Source: Opisthorchis felineus (Eukaryota > Platyhelminthes > Trematoda > Opisthorchiida > Opisthorchiidae). Taken from it: a DNA stretch of 64,000 nt. The stretch lies in contig SJOL01008583.1 in assembly GCA_004794785.1 (NCBI GenBank), forward strand, positions 303,225 through 367,224, read 5' to 3'. Made by a program: the position numbers and the translations under genes. The notes under the pieces are model-generated. The model did no database searches. It was not told where the DNA came from and saw nothing but the letters and a program-made list of their open reading frames with translations. Below, one piece after another: positions 1-12,300 of this stretch. Every line of letters begins with the position of its first letter. Position 1 is the stretch's first letter.

Positions 1-1026
1 TCAAAAGGCACGTGATGAATAAGCAGAATCAGTTAGATGTCCTGTAAGCTATCTTCTTGAATGTGCTTGAGTCCGATTCTTCCTCCACAATGCGCCCAGC
101 AGGAGATAAACGGCTCCGTGTTAAGATCATGGACGGAACGGCTCATACGTCCAAAACATTCGGAAGAATTGACGTAACGCGAGGACAGAAGGGATAGTTT
201 TGTATATGATATCTCACAGCTCATGAACACCACTGTTTCCGTTACGCGAAACTATGACCGTAGTGGGTCCAGGGTCACGAAGATCTCTTCTTAGTCAAGA
301 ATACTCTTACAACTGCAATAAATCGCCTTCCACTATCTTCCAACTACCAGGGCACTTAACTTATCTGAAGTAATCTCTGCTGAACAGTCCATCAATACAG
401 CACTGGAATCCTGGTAAACTTTGCAAAAACGAGTTCCGTCAGAACTCAGAATTCGCCCTGCTACTAATGTTCCACGCCGTCGCAGAATTATTGCTCAAGG
501 CGAGTAGAAATGTTACGCTGCGTACAAATGTGATACGAAGCCGAAGGTCGTGAATAATTTACAAAACAACAGAAGAGGCGAAAAAATTTCGTCGACGTCT
601 ACTAGCTCGGCTAACAGTTTTATGCACTAAACGCCGACCATGGTTCTTGGCTCAGCAAAAAACACCTATTTCTCGGCCACAAGTGTTCAAGCTGTCTTCG
701 GCAATATTCCGGAACTGGTTGACTTTAGCCATTCTTAGCAAAGAAATCTTCCTTTGTAATGTGAATTTAGTGGAAAGTAGGAATTCAGCAGGAAGTAGGG
801 TTTCACCTTGTCATCGGCGAAACTTATTTTGTGGTAGGTTGTGTGATTCTCTTTTTAATGGACGACATTTTATTTTGCACTTTCTTAACGGAATCTTGAC
901 TTCTCAAACACCGTCTTAGTGGTTAACCAGGCACTACTTGGGACCAGCAAACATGCATAGGCACAGTCCTACACATGATGACTTTATTTGTCCTTCGACA
1001 CGAAAAACATATCATGAAGTAACGCA
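1..1026. other. No gene recognised
   Basis: Only short chance reading frames occur here, the longest about 90 codons at 647-919 on the plus strand with no recognisable motif. I see no repeat, RNA gene or promoter that I can support. Confidence 0.4.
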
Positions 1027-1130
1027 CTAGTCATAACGTTGCTGAAAACTTCTCGACAAGCCACGACCGGTTTCGCCATTCATGGGATCATCAGGTAGGC
1101 ACAGTCCTCGAGTTTCCCTCAAATTAATGT
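1027..1130 (-). mobile_element. Short retroelement-like 3' tail
   Basis: Read on the minus strand, a small open frame of about 34 codons ends at 1027 with the peptide GETGRGLSRSFQQRYD and a stop. The nucleotide core (about 1020-1095), containing gttgctgaaaac and then ggatcatcagg on the plus strand, resembles the 3' ends of flatworm retroelements, in my recollection of the Penelope-like class. A diverged match to the first part lies at 16590-16640. The element is far too short to classify firmly and no GIY-YIG domain was seen upstream. Confidence 0.25.
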
Positions 1131-3272
1131 TCTACTTGAACCCAAGTAATTGGTTTCGGTCGCAAATCATTAATCTCACTAAGATCACTCCTCTGTATAA
1201 CTAAGTATTGCAGCCAACCAGGTGCTGATTAACAAACGCTCTTAGTATAGTGGAAACAATCCCCACCACTGAAGAACTTTTGGTAGAGATGATACACTTC
1301 GCTCGTTCCTTTGATTGAAGTGACTGTGTTACATTATTAGTTGGGTTGGTATAGTTTGTCTTAATTTCGGGTTTCTCGACAGTTGTTGTTTCAGTGGCGT
1401 TCGTGTTATCAGATTGTCTAACTGAGCGCTTGCAGGTGTAGGCACCTCGGAATGCTTGCGATAGGCCAAAACTAGGCCATCTCTCTCACCAGCTCTTATC
1501 TTCTTTCCATTTTAAGGCTTTAGATGTAATGGTACGGCGATAAATCATCAGTGTCAGTACTGATTTTGTCTCCGACGACGATGATGATAGCTCGTGTGGG
1601 TTGGTGTTGGCGAATCCGTATGAGGCAGTTAGAATAGGCAGTTAGTAGGATGAAGTGCAGAAAGTTACCTTCGCTGAAGCAAAATAGTGCACCTGGAATA
1701 GAAAGCTGGACTCACAGGGTCCTACAACTACCTGTTGATGATTTATCGGTACTGTTAAAGTGATTCCGACGATTAGGAAGCAAGGGATTATATTCCATTT
1801 TTACAATGGAGAAGGTGATCTGGTCACGCGAACTACTACCGTCTTATGTTAATCCTTCTTCTGTCGAAGTTGTTTGGTCTGTTATGACAACTTGTTAGGT
1901 CTGTATGTGTTGCGTGGTGTTTCCTCACACACATGGTGAATTCCACCGGTCGCAATACTGTCCAAGAGGTTTGTGGTTAGCCTATGACAACTGGGCAGAA
2001 TCAATGGATACGGATGTTGTTTGCCTCGATTGTTTGATGGCACACAAGCTGGATCAATTCGTTCTACTTGTACAGGAAATGCAAAACCACGGAGTTGGTT
2101 GGACCTGATTTGGTTGGCTGAGATGCAGTCTGTGGTCACTCTTTGCATGGGAGCAGAAGTTACCCTTTCTAATTTTACAAAGGTGCTCTGCGGTTTTCTC
2201 AAAGCCCTTATACTCTGTCCTAGGCCACTCATTTTTCACAAGTTACTTGTAAAATGATGATGCAAGGTACAATGCCAAATCCCCACATGCCGAGAATAGA
2301 CTGCCCTGAAAGAAGACCTTGATACTCACGATCAGTGCTTCAAAGTAAACTTTCTTCCATTCAGCTTGGCGAAATTCTAAACTCTCTCTAGACACATAGC
2401 AAATACCTTTCCATGCACTCCGCGTTCACACTCGTTGCAAATTGGTTATCAAGCAGGACGATCTCGGCTGTTCCTGAACTGTCTAAGATCTGTGGGACTC
2501 GGTTTTCCAAAAAAACACTCGGTTGTTTTGAGAAATCACTGGCTTCCAAAAACATGTGCAACAAAGTGAGACTACATGTGGAGAATGCAGTGCACGCGTT
2601 GTAACACTGGTTAGAGAAGGATCTAAGGAGTAGTCAACAGAAAAACATCCTCCAATCGTGTCTTCCTGAAGGGCCTGAGGAAGGTGAGTTGGCACACATA
2701 TAGCCTACCATACGTGTAGACTTACAGGTGTCTACCGGTAACTGTGTGTGGCGTGGAATACCTGGAGGCATAGCAGAGTTCTGCAGTCCGGATACCTAGC
2801 AAATGCGCCGATGCATGATTGAGTTGGGCACTTGTATCTGACAGAAGCAACACAGCTCAGTAAGTCTTATGCAGTGGGTGCCTACTTCATATAAAATGTT
2901 AAACAGTGTAGGCGGCTAAGCCGCACGAGTCAGGAACTTACTGTGTACAGCCATTGAGCGTTTATCTAGCTACGGTGTTGCTAATTGGTCGCGACCAAAT
3001 ACATCCTTACTATGCTTTTCCATCAATTTTGCGACAAAATTCTAACACACTTCCGAGTACATGGATCCAGCCTATCCGAAAAACGAATGCTCCATTCTGG
3101 TGCCCCCAATTCAAGGTAAATTAACGCAGAAAATGCAATATCCCAGATTGCATAGGTCACAAAGTTATAATGAACTTGACAGAAGATGAGAAACAATAGG
3201 TATAAATGGAACAACAGCAAAAGAAAAAGGAGCAAAAGGAATTCTGTAAAGCGCATCCACGGAAACTGATGT
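1131..3272. other. No gene recognised; downstream flank of the prominin-like gene
   Basis: This is the 3' flank of the prominin-like frame. Short overlapping frames near 1880-2260 and 2413-2695 on both strands show no domain. The frame at 3023-3316 on the minus strand overlaps the gene's end out of frame and carries a leucine-rich hydrophobic run; I cannot tell whether any of it is a real 3' exon. No AATAAA on the gene strand was seen close to the stop. Confidence 0.35.
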
Positions 3273-6200
3273 TTAGTCACAGCACAAATACCAGTAGAAC
3301 AAGATACCAGTGACAAGTGAGATAGAGCTTACAAACAAGCTGGACCCTAATTGTCCTAGCTCGGGGTTTATAGAAGTTACAGCAAATTGCGGTGCCTTTC
3401 TCAAATGCACTGGATCTGGACATAACGGCGACAAAGCTTGATGATAAATGGTACGAAGTCCGGGGAATGGAATGAGATCTTCAAGTAAACCTTCCAGAAA
3501 GGGAATCATATGTTCATCAAACTTAGGCAAAATTTTTGGCCAACCAACAGTGATAATCTGGTCAAGCATTGTAACAATTTGTGTGCTATGCATTGCGTTC
3601 AAATGATCCAATGCTATGGAAACATTTCCGACCAGGAGAGATAACGGAGCAATGATTAATTTATTGGCTTCAATGATACTCAGTGTATGATTCACCACAT
3701 AATATTTCTTCGCATAGGTCGTCTGGGCTTGCCCAAGCATGGCATAGCTTTGGGATAGTTTGACGGCTCTTTCTGTACCGATTTTGTTGAGAACACGCGT
3801 TAATGTGTAAAAATAGAAAGGACCTGGCTCGTTTAGATAATCTTGAACCGTACCCACTTCTAGTCCGTCGAATGAATTCTCCAGGTTCATTGATTTCTTA
3901 GCCTGGTTGAATATGGAATTGAGGGAGATTTTGGGGATTTGCATAGCGAAGTCCGTCGCCAGTAGCTTTTGTCGTACATCGCTTACCCATAGTCGATGCA
4001 GCTTTGTTGTAAACCATTGGGAATGCAATAAAGCTGTGAAGTTCAAGAGAGGTGTCATGTGCAGTCTTTGTAGCAGCGGGGTTTGTCCAGGCCGGTATTC
4101 CGAATCTAGAGTTCGCAGAGTGGGGTAAGGAAATCGTGGGTTCAAATGCTCAATGCTGAAGATGTCGTCTACTGGTGGAATTGTTCTGGAAAATTTGCTT
4201 AGCCTTTCAGTTAAAATGTGGTCAGCTTTCCTTTGAGCAGGACCTTCAAACAGGTAGACGCAGAATTCAGAATGAACAAGTCCTGACACGAAGCTCAGAG
4301 CTGCCCCCATCACAGCAACAATCATACAAAAACTGGCAATCAAAGTTAGGAAAAGTGGTAAGAGGCAATGGGTACAATGGTTCCAAAACTTTAATCTGTT
4401 CATTGTACCGATAGAAAGAGAACTGATGACCTCGAGTAAGTCTTGTCCAGCTTTCCTTTGTTTTGGGCGCTTTTGGAATTTCCGCATCAGTGCAATAAAA
4501 AATAAGGCAGCTAATAGTACACTACCAGTGACAAGAAATGCAAACAAAACAGCGAAAAAACTAATAAATAGTTGTTTATACCTGGCCATCTGCACCAGCA
4601 TCTCATCGGATGGCATCGATAGAAATACGGTAGCCATTCGCGCCCTTAGGCGCTCAATCTCCGGTCGAAGAAACGTGTTGAGCAAGAACAGGACGCCTCG
4701 GCCTGGAAGATCTGTGGCAGCGGGTAGCCATTTCCCCACTAACTGTTCAATACCCAGTGCTCGAGGAATGGACGTGAACTTTACGGCGGTACCCAACCGT
4801 CTTTGGGGGAGCATAAACTGAACGTTCTCAACAAAAGCAAACATACGATCCAAGAATTGTGTCACGTCGTTGCAATCGGAAAACTCGTTGAGATGTTCTA
4901 CGGTCAGGTAATCACAGATGACCGTTCGGGTTTGTGTGAACAGTGGGTATCCCAATCGAGAATTTTGTGACCGGTTGTAGTGGACTGACAACTCGACGTT
5001 GGTAGAAGTTAGGGTCAACAAAGCCTTTTGAAAAGAATACCAGTCCCTTGTAACACTGTGGATGAACTCGTCGGTCATGGTGAGTGCTGCATTATTTAAG
5101 TTTCTGAGTCGTCGGATAATGAGTTCAAAGTCCGTCAAAAGGGCTGTTGCCAGACTGCCTTTCCCAGTAGCCTCAGATGCATTACTTGACCACAAAAGTG
5201 GTTGTGTTGAATATACCACATGACATTTTTGCGTTAGGCAAGCCAATGCCTCAGCGACAAGGTCCTCCACGCCCTTCACCAAGGGACGCAAGTGGCTGCC
5301 TTTGTTTGCCAGGTCAGTATCGCTTGCAATGTGTATCTCGGTCAGATTGATAGCAACGTCTATGGCAAAATCCCCAAACTGACCTACACTGACGGATAGG
5401 GAGTGAGCAAGAATAGGAATTTTGTCAAATGTTTCTGAAATATTCTGCTCACTGCGAATAGCCATAATCAGGCTGACTAGATGGGCTGTGAAACAGGCTG
5501 CAAACAGCACTGACACTACATATAATATCACGATGCGCCTTTTGTACCCACGATCGACAATTGTGTTTGGATGCGAACTCAGTGGTGTTAAGCCTTTCGG
5601 TTGTGTGGTTGGTAACGGCGCAATCATTTGTCCAACATGCAGCGATTCCTTACCATCATCCACTAAAGTGTGATCATCTTCAGAAAATGTGTTGGAAAGC
5701 CACGGACGCTTTTGATGAGCTGTAGTAATTTCCAACATAATACTGACTGCGTTATCTCCAGTCAACTTTACGATTCTGTCACCTGAAGGTGGGTCAAGTG
5801 GAAGTTCGGCTGAGTCACCTGTCAAACTTTCAGTTCTTTGGAGGTGGTGCCTTGCGTGTGTTAATTTCCTGCAGGTTGCAAACAGAATTAACCGCCCTAT
5901 CGGGTAGCACAATCCACAAACCATAATTCCGAGTATGACAAACATTGCTTGAATTTCAGGCTGATAGAGACCAGTCTTAATTACCTCTCGAATCCACAGC
6001 ATTCCTTGGAATGGTACATGTTGGAATAAACCTCCGGTGTAGTCGCTGGACATCCCAGTGGAAGCCGAAAGCCTTTGATGAGGGGCAGAAAAACAAAGGA
6101 ACATTTTCAAGTGGGAATTATTCAAAATTTCTGGGATGGTAAGTAATGAATATAACAAGGTTGCTTGCCTCAGAATACACCTAGACAATGCTTTGTTGCT

Positions 6201-6380
6201 ACCGGACCATACACACTTGCAACTAACGTGAGTCGCAAATGCACCACAGATGAATATCTCGATTATGACCATCAGATGAATGTGCTGCACGAAGCCCCAT
6301 GTTTCAGTTGGGACGACACTCAAGAAGTCGCAGTATCTTTTCTTGAAGCAGCATAATAGACATAAGTTTGCCGAACACAA
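3273..6380 (-). CDS. Prominin-like five-span membrane glycoprotein
   Basis: This 1035-codon frame has no internal stop and shows the prominin (CD133) layout. Hydrophobic spans lie at about residues 146-168, 282-307, 603-631, 672-701 and 1010-1033. The two big loops, about 295 and 308 residues, carry sequons at N313, N345, N400, N469, N780, N897 and N919. Prominins mark plasma-membrane protrusions and bind cholesterol; that role here is inferred from the family. The start is uncertain. Met37 opens a signal-peptide-like stretch (MVIIEIFICGAFA) and leaves about 90 residues before span 1, the usual prominin spacing, with a sequon at N87. Alternatively, a pyrimidine-rich tract ending in AG near 6073 could be a splice acceptor, making everything before about residue 103 intronic. 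The frame stops two residues after span 5 (YLCCD), so the usual cytoplasmic tail is missing or lies in another exon; GT dinucleotides near 3296-3312 could be donors. The loop between spans 1 and 2 is about 113 residues, much longer than in vertebrates. No introns are visible within the frame and no close poly(A) signal was found. Confidence 0.8.
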   Translation of the reverse strand: MCSANLCLLCCFKKRYCDFLSVVPTETWGFVQHIHLMVIIEIFICGAFATHVSCKCVWSGSNKALSRCILRQATLLYSLLTIPEILNNSHLKMFLCFSAPHQRLSASTGMSSDYTGGLFQHVPFQGMLWIREVIKTGLYQPEIQAMFVILGIMVCGLCYPIGRLILFATCRKLTHARHHLQRTESLTGDSAELPLDPPSGDRIVKLTGDNAVSIMLEITTAHQKRPWLSNTFSEDDHTLVDDGKESLHVGQMIAPLPTTQPKGLTPLSSHPNTIVDRGYKRRIVILYVVSVLFAACFTAHLVSLIMAIRSEQNISETFDKIPILAHSLSVSVGQFGDFAIDVAINLTEIHIASDTDLANKGSHLRPLVKGVEDLVAEALACLTQKCHVVYSTQPLLWSSNASEATGKGSLATALLTDFELIIRRLRNLNNAALTMTDEFIHSVTRDWYSFQKALLTLTSTNVELSVHYNRSQNSRLGYPLFTQTRTVICDYLTVEHLNEFSDCNDVTQFLDRMFAFVENVQFMLPQRRLGTAVKFTSIPRALGIEQLVGKWLPAATDLPGRGVLFLLNTFLRPEIERLRARMATVFLSMPSDEMLVQMARYKQLFISFFAVLFAFLVTGSVLLAALFFIALMRKFQKRPKQRKAGQDLLEVISSLSIGTMNRLKFWNHCTHCLLPLFLTLIASFCMIVAVMGAALSFVSGLVHSEFCVYLFEGPAQRKADHILTERLSKFSRTIPPVDDIFSIEHLNPRFPYPTLRTLDSEYRPGQTPLLQRLHMTPLLNFTALLHSQWFTTKLHRLWVSDVRQKLLATDFAMQIPKISLNSIFNQAKKSMNLENSFDGLEVGTVQDYLNEPGPFYFYTLTRVLNKIGTERAVKLSQSYAMLGQAQTTYAKKYYVVNHTLSIIEANKLIIAPLSLLVGNVSIALDHLNAMHSTQIVTMLDQIITVGWPKILPKFDEHMIPFLEGLLEDLIPFPGLRTIYHQALSPLCPDPVHLRKAPQFAVTSINPELGQLGSSLFVSSISLVTGILFYWYLCCD

Positions 6381-9300
6381 TTCGGGAGTCCACTAGCGGT
6401 TTAGCTGTCTTCGGGTTTCATCCGTAACTCAGGGACTGTTTCTGGTTGATGAACTCCAAAAAGGGCGGAACATGCCTTGGGTTGTAGAAAAATTTATCAG
6501 CAATCTTATCACAAATGTGTTCCACCATTGTGTTGTTCTTCAATATTTTTCACGTGGTTTTAGGAAGCAGAGGTTATAGTGTTTATGCTCTACAATCGTC
6601 GTGCAGCAGGAAGGCAATATGTTCAGTCGAAAATCGATTAATACTGGTGAAAAAGTCATTTGTAAGGAGCCAGAGACGCGACGTATCCGTGGTAGATATA
6701 TTGGAACATAGGACCCCACAGAATAAGCACTTGTTTCCGTGGCCCAGACCACTACCACAAAATGTCATCGGTAGCTCATTGTGTCTTTAACAATTAGGAA
6801 GCATGTCGAGAATAACTGGAACAGTGCCACCGCTTTCACAGCTACCCCTGTTGAAGATGCGAAGAGAACCGTCCGGCTTGCCTACATTTTAACGCGGATT
6901 CTCAAGGTCCGGGAGGTATTCACCCGCTGTTAGTATGATTTATGCCTTATCGGTTTTACCTATTCTTCGAATGTTCATCGTTCTGACCGTATTATTCCAC
7001 ACCATGTGGAAATGCTAGATCTGAGCTTCGTTTTTTTACCATTAAGTTCCACCAGGACCGGACGACATTGCATTTAGACTGGATGGGGTAGAGTTTTGCT
7101 GTGGAAGGGGCAGACTGACTACAAGATTGACGGGGAGTGAGCGAAGCAGCTCCATTTGTAGGACTTGATCAGAGTGCTGTCTTCTGAGGCCAGGTTCCTA
7201 TTTGGGGGATCGTCCAAGCCGTGACAGCCTAAATCCCAGTGAGAACACTAATGTCTGTTAGATAGGTGATGTGCGACTTTCTCTGTTATCTACGAATCTA
7301 GCTACTTTCAATATTTTTTCATTATTTTTTTGTTTTGTTGGTCAAGCGTAGATTTATCGTCATCTAAATAACATTAGCAACGATAAAGTCACTTCCTTGT
7401 TAAAACAGTTTTGGCATATTGGCTGTCTGTCACATCCCTGTATTTGAGCGCTGTTCAACAGCATAAATTTCACTCCTTCCTGGTCTATGCTGATGAAATA
7501 TACTGTCAGTTTTTAAGATTGAATGAACCCGGCCTAAGTTGCCTAATTCTTGGCACTCTCCCACGCTTGTGTCACTGAATAATTGATTAGTATTTACCGT
7601 GAAGAGCCTACTTAAAGACGGCGCTTTACTCACCAATCCAATGTTAAAGTTCTTGGGACCGGGATGAAATGGTCCTCATAGGAGCGGAGGTGTAATGGGG
7701 AACTATGATGTTATTTTCGAAATGATTATGCAAAACTTGCCACGTGTGTAATATGTGCTCTTTGTTGAGATTCAAATATTCACAATAGCTCAGCAAATGA
7801 TACTGACCGGGATTCCAAACCAACCTAAATTCCTGGGTCGGAAAGTATGAAACAGTTTACTATGCTTACAAATCATTACTATTGACAGAGCCTACAGTCT
7901 TTGCTACCGATTGTGTAAAACGCTTCCTAATATGCGGTCAGGTGAAAAACAAGTTCACAATAACAGTTAGAAAATGATGGAATGTTGCACTTCCCTGATA
8001 TTTTCAGCCAGTCTGTCCAATCTTGATTGCATGTTTACAACTGACATTTTTGGGTGAATTTATCTCACTAGGCAATTCTTGGTTATAGTTGTAACTTGAC
8101 GTTTGGCTAAGGAAGGTTAAAATAAGCCAGCCTATGTGGATGTTAGTGTGCCTCAAAAAGCGGTATCAAGTATGATTTTTATCATCCATTTATATAGTAA
8201 TATAGATAAATAAATAGATAAATAAGTAATTAAATAAACGTCAATACACGGAGTGGTGTTAGCTGCCATCATGACCCACAGGGACCTTGTGATAGCCATT
8301 CTTCCGCCATAACAGATGATCTTGCAGTGAATTTGGGTAACTTAGGCTATATCTCCAAGGCTCATATTCCGAAGATGATCTTTTATTTTGTTCTAATTGA
8401 CTGACGATTTTAGCTTGGGAACAACTTCGAAAATGCTGATGAACCTCAGCTAACCGTTTTGTCTAAGATCTCTAGATAAATCTTTGCATCTTCAAGCTGT
8501 AAAGATTACCGCCATTTGATAAATACCACTAGGACTGAAGTAGGTCTGATGTGGATGAAGTTGGGAGCGAAGTAAGAAACAATTAAGACCGAATAACCTA
8601 CACACGGTAGCTTTGAGGAAGCAGCCAGGGACTAGTTGATGGAAGTGTGAAATGCAAAGCATAATGCAGCAGCAAGGTATCGCTCACCCATCATCTTGCT
8701 CTTCCAAATAAAGGCCATACAAGACAAGTTTATTGAAAGACTTGTGGCACCTGAACACCATCTGACAAAACAGGTAACTGTGGTTTGAAGAAACCACATT
8801 GATTAAATGCATACATTGCTGGCTAGAGGCACATACACTCTCTGCTTCTGCTGAATTGCTGCATGGATCAACTGTTCACCTATTGCGGCGAACCAGCCTT
8901 ATGAAACCACATGAACTTTGGCAATACGAGCTTGGTCGGCCATTTTTTTCCACGGGTTATTCAAATCAACCTGCCTATGTGGAAACGCCCTCGTCGATAA
9001 GAAAACTTGATGGCTCCCTGACGGTAGCTCCTCCTGTTGGAGATCAGATGTGAAATTGATCACAATAAATCGAGATGATACCGAATACAGAGCAACGACA
9101 TCGTAGACAGAATTTCTTCGAGGTTGAATGGTCTCACGCTTTAGTTTTACATTCAAAACAACATGCGAGTTACTGTGAGTCTGTTAGGGGCATATTCATG
9201 GGTTACGTCACCTTAGATTTACTTTCAGATTCACATATAATGTGAAATATAGCTCCTAAGTTGGAGAAGCATTTTGGCCGACAGGTGGGTTAATTGCTTA

Positions 9301-12300
9301 AATATACGACTCTAGCCGTACCGTTGAAGAGAGTTAGTTTTCCGAAACATTTACGGAAGCGATGCGTGTGAAGTCAGAATCAGAGCTGTCCATTTATTTT
9401 ACTGCTGGACTGAGCAGACCGAAATAGGGAAAAAGTTGTTATATAACCCCCTAGTGAAATACTACTCGTATTGCGGATGTGCGTTGACAGATTATCAGGC
9501 GATTGTTTTGCCCTGTAAATCAGAAAGCAACTAGTCATTTATTCAGTAACATAATATATGAATACTGCATATCGGTTTGTTTGAAAATTTTTGCTAACCC
9601 ACTACCCATTCCGTTATTTTTGGGGATCATCAGTTATGCTGACCCTGCGGTCTCCCCAACTGAATCGTGTGTTGATGGAGTTACACGCTCGATTGCATAT
9701 TAAGATAGTATTGACTGGCGACTCATTTGATTCTCAGTCGGTACCATAGTCTTCAACTGAAGATGCTGCACGGAGGCCCATCAGTTTTCATTTAAGACCA
9801 CATTCAAGACAACGAAGTACATTTCTTGGAAAAGAAGAAAAGTGAATAACAGCTGCGTCATTCACAAGGCAGGCACAGGGACTTCATACTGCATCTTATA
9901 ATACCGCTGGAGGATGAAACGGAAGAAGCTAATTCGTAGTCACTGTGGTTGTCACGGCTATGAGGTGTTCACTAAATCAGCGCGAGTGACGTGTAGATCA
10001 TATGGAAGTAAGGGGTGCATCAACGCGAATACAGTAGGAATAAGGCGATGCAATCAGTAGGTTGAAAAGAGAAAGCCCATCCGGATGCACGGTTGTCTTA
10101 CACCCATAAAGGGGAGATGCCCGTTGATGGCAGGTAAAGAGCAAAGTTAGTGAAACAGTATGACCTAGTGATCAACAACGGTTGTTTTCTTCAATAAAGA
10201 AAGAACCTTCATGACCTATGTCTGTTGAATTTTTTAATGTGCAGTGACCTTAAATGCTTTCTTCCACCCTTGTACGTGTTCACGAAGTTAGTTGAAGTAT
10301 TGCATATAAATGAATGACGGGTAATGCGCTACTCAGGTCAAGCTAGGGGATTTTAAATTTACACAAATACGACCTCCCAATGCTGTACATCACAATGCAT
10401 CATCCTGTATTTGCTGAGAGCATTTATGTTAATCCATCTCATAGATACAGGTGAAGAGTTAGCTAGTTTAAATCTCCATTTCTTCCTTTTCTACTAAAAG
10501 TCGCTACGTGAGAGATCAAAAGTACCTTTGTGATCACGCCATAAACTGTTCTATATAAGGAGTCGCTGGATGCCCTGTCTTCATTTGAAGAGGGCCCCTC
10601 TTCAGAAGTAATCTGTATAACCAGGATTCTAAGTAAGTGGGAACCAAATTAACAAATAGGGATACTTTTTTTGAATAAACCTACAGCAACAACCATTCTA
10701 GCCTGTAATGAAAAAAAGTTCTAGCAGCCAAACCGCAGCAGGCAAACGATTCGTAGTAGGAGCATGTTTCCAGAAGGTTACTCTCATTGTGGTTCGTTTA
10801 CTAGAGTCAATGAGGAATATTTTGAGACTAGCTCTTATTTCTGTATCACTGGTGCCTATATCGGCACGCCGGAGAAGAAACAGTGGGGGTGAATGAATCC
10901 CTATTGTAACACGAGGTCAAGCTCATCACCTTCTGGGTAATGACAGTGTGCAGATATGAAGCTTGAGAATTGTGGATAGTAAGACTGCAAGCTACAGCCT
11001 GGTTTGCTCAGGTTCGCCATGCGCCGAGCTCATCAAGCGATTGGAGCACCAACTGAACAAGCTATACCACAACCTTCCATGCTGGTAATTGAAGTCTAAG
11101 CTTCCATTCGATGACAGGTTTACAAAAGGCGTTCCGGAATTATTTCTTTAGGATGACATAACAATCGACAAATTAAATCTATCCAAATTTGCTGACATTA
11201 TATCCTTCCAGAGTTATATCTCTCTGACTCACCCATAAGTCTCCACTGGTGTCGCTCCTAATTCCCGATCCAGCTGTTTGTTCATCAGACCAACTGTTCT
11301 GTTTCGGCTGGTTTTAAGTCATATGTTTTAGTCACATGAGCTACGAAATGCTCGTCACATTGGGTTAAATATCGACTGATCATTAACTGATACGATCACT
11401 TCAAAAGGACGTAATGCCCAAATGTTTTGGTGGCAGATTTAAAGCAATCTTATCAAGATTGAGAGCACGTGTCAGCTAATTTTTAACAAACAGTTTGATG
11501 AGTGAAATGTTTATATAGTTCTCACACCAAGGCAACAGACAGTTGAAAATACGAGTTCCTTCTCAGTCAGAAATTTCGGTACTGTCCTTTCGGAGGCCAG
11601 CTACTATTCTTCCCCTTTAAACACCCTGTTCTGAGAAACTTCAGCAAGAATTGCCATCTTGAGACATTTTGCAACAGGACTCGCCAAACGTTTCCGTTGT
11701 ATTAATTCCGTCGGCAAAGAAAAGCCACACATGGATCCCTGATTGGCAGAAAATCGGACTCCTTCAGAGATAGTTACGCTCAACTGTGACCTACGCATTT
11801 TTAATTAAGCGCCCTGTGAAAAACACGAATAAGTAACTCTCATCTTATGCTTGCAACTCAGAGCAATAAGACTTACCAACAATTTTTGTCCTAAATGAGT
11901 TTAGTCTGATGTGTACTACTGACGATCACCTGATCGGATCCAAAAAAACAAGAATGAACGAAATACACAGAACACATTACTTATAAGGATGCTAAGAACG
12001 GTCCGACAGTCCCTGAGCGGTTTCGCCTTTTTTGGACTTAGGAGGCAGACCAATGAACAGAATTCCGGTGAAGAGAGGTGAAATATCGCCAAAGAGAAGT
12101 GGTCGGCTGAGATTTAAGTGTCGAGTTGCGGCAGTTATCCGAATGTTGTGCTTCACGAAGGAAAATCATGCCATGCTATGGGCTTACTGTCTAACTATCC
12201 AGATCGGTCATCCGTTAACCTGAATTGGTTATCCTCTTTGTGCGGGCATTATTCACAATCCCGTGTGATACAAAAGTTAAGCTCGTACTCAATAAAAAAC

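Noticed and set aside
3023..3316. A 97-codon leucine-rich frame at the end of the prominin-like gene
   Set aside because: It overlaps span 5 out of frame, and its hydrophobic run comes from A-rich, GA-repeat-like plus-strand DNA. It could only matter if splicing changes frame, which the sequence does not show.
4426..4821. A 131-codon plus-strand frame opposite the prominin-like gene
   Set aside because: It is the antisense shadow of an intact coding sequence, with no domain of its own.
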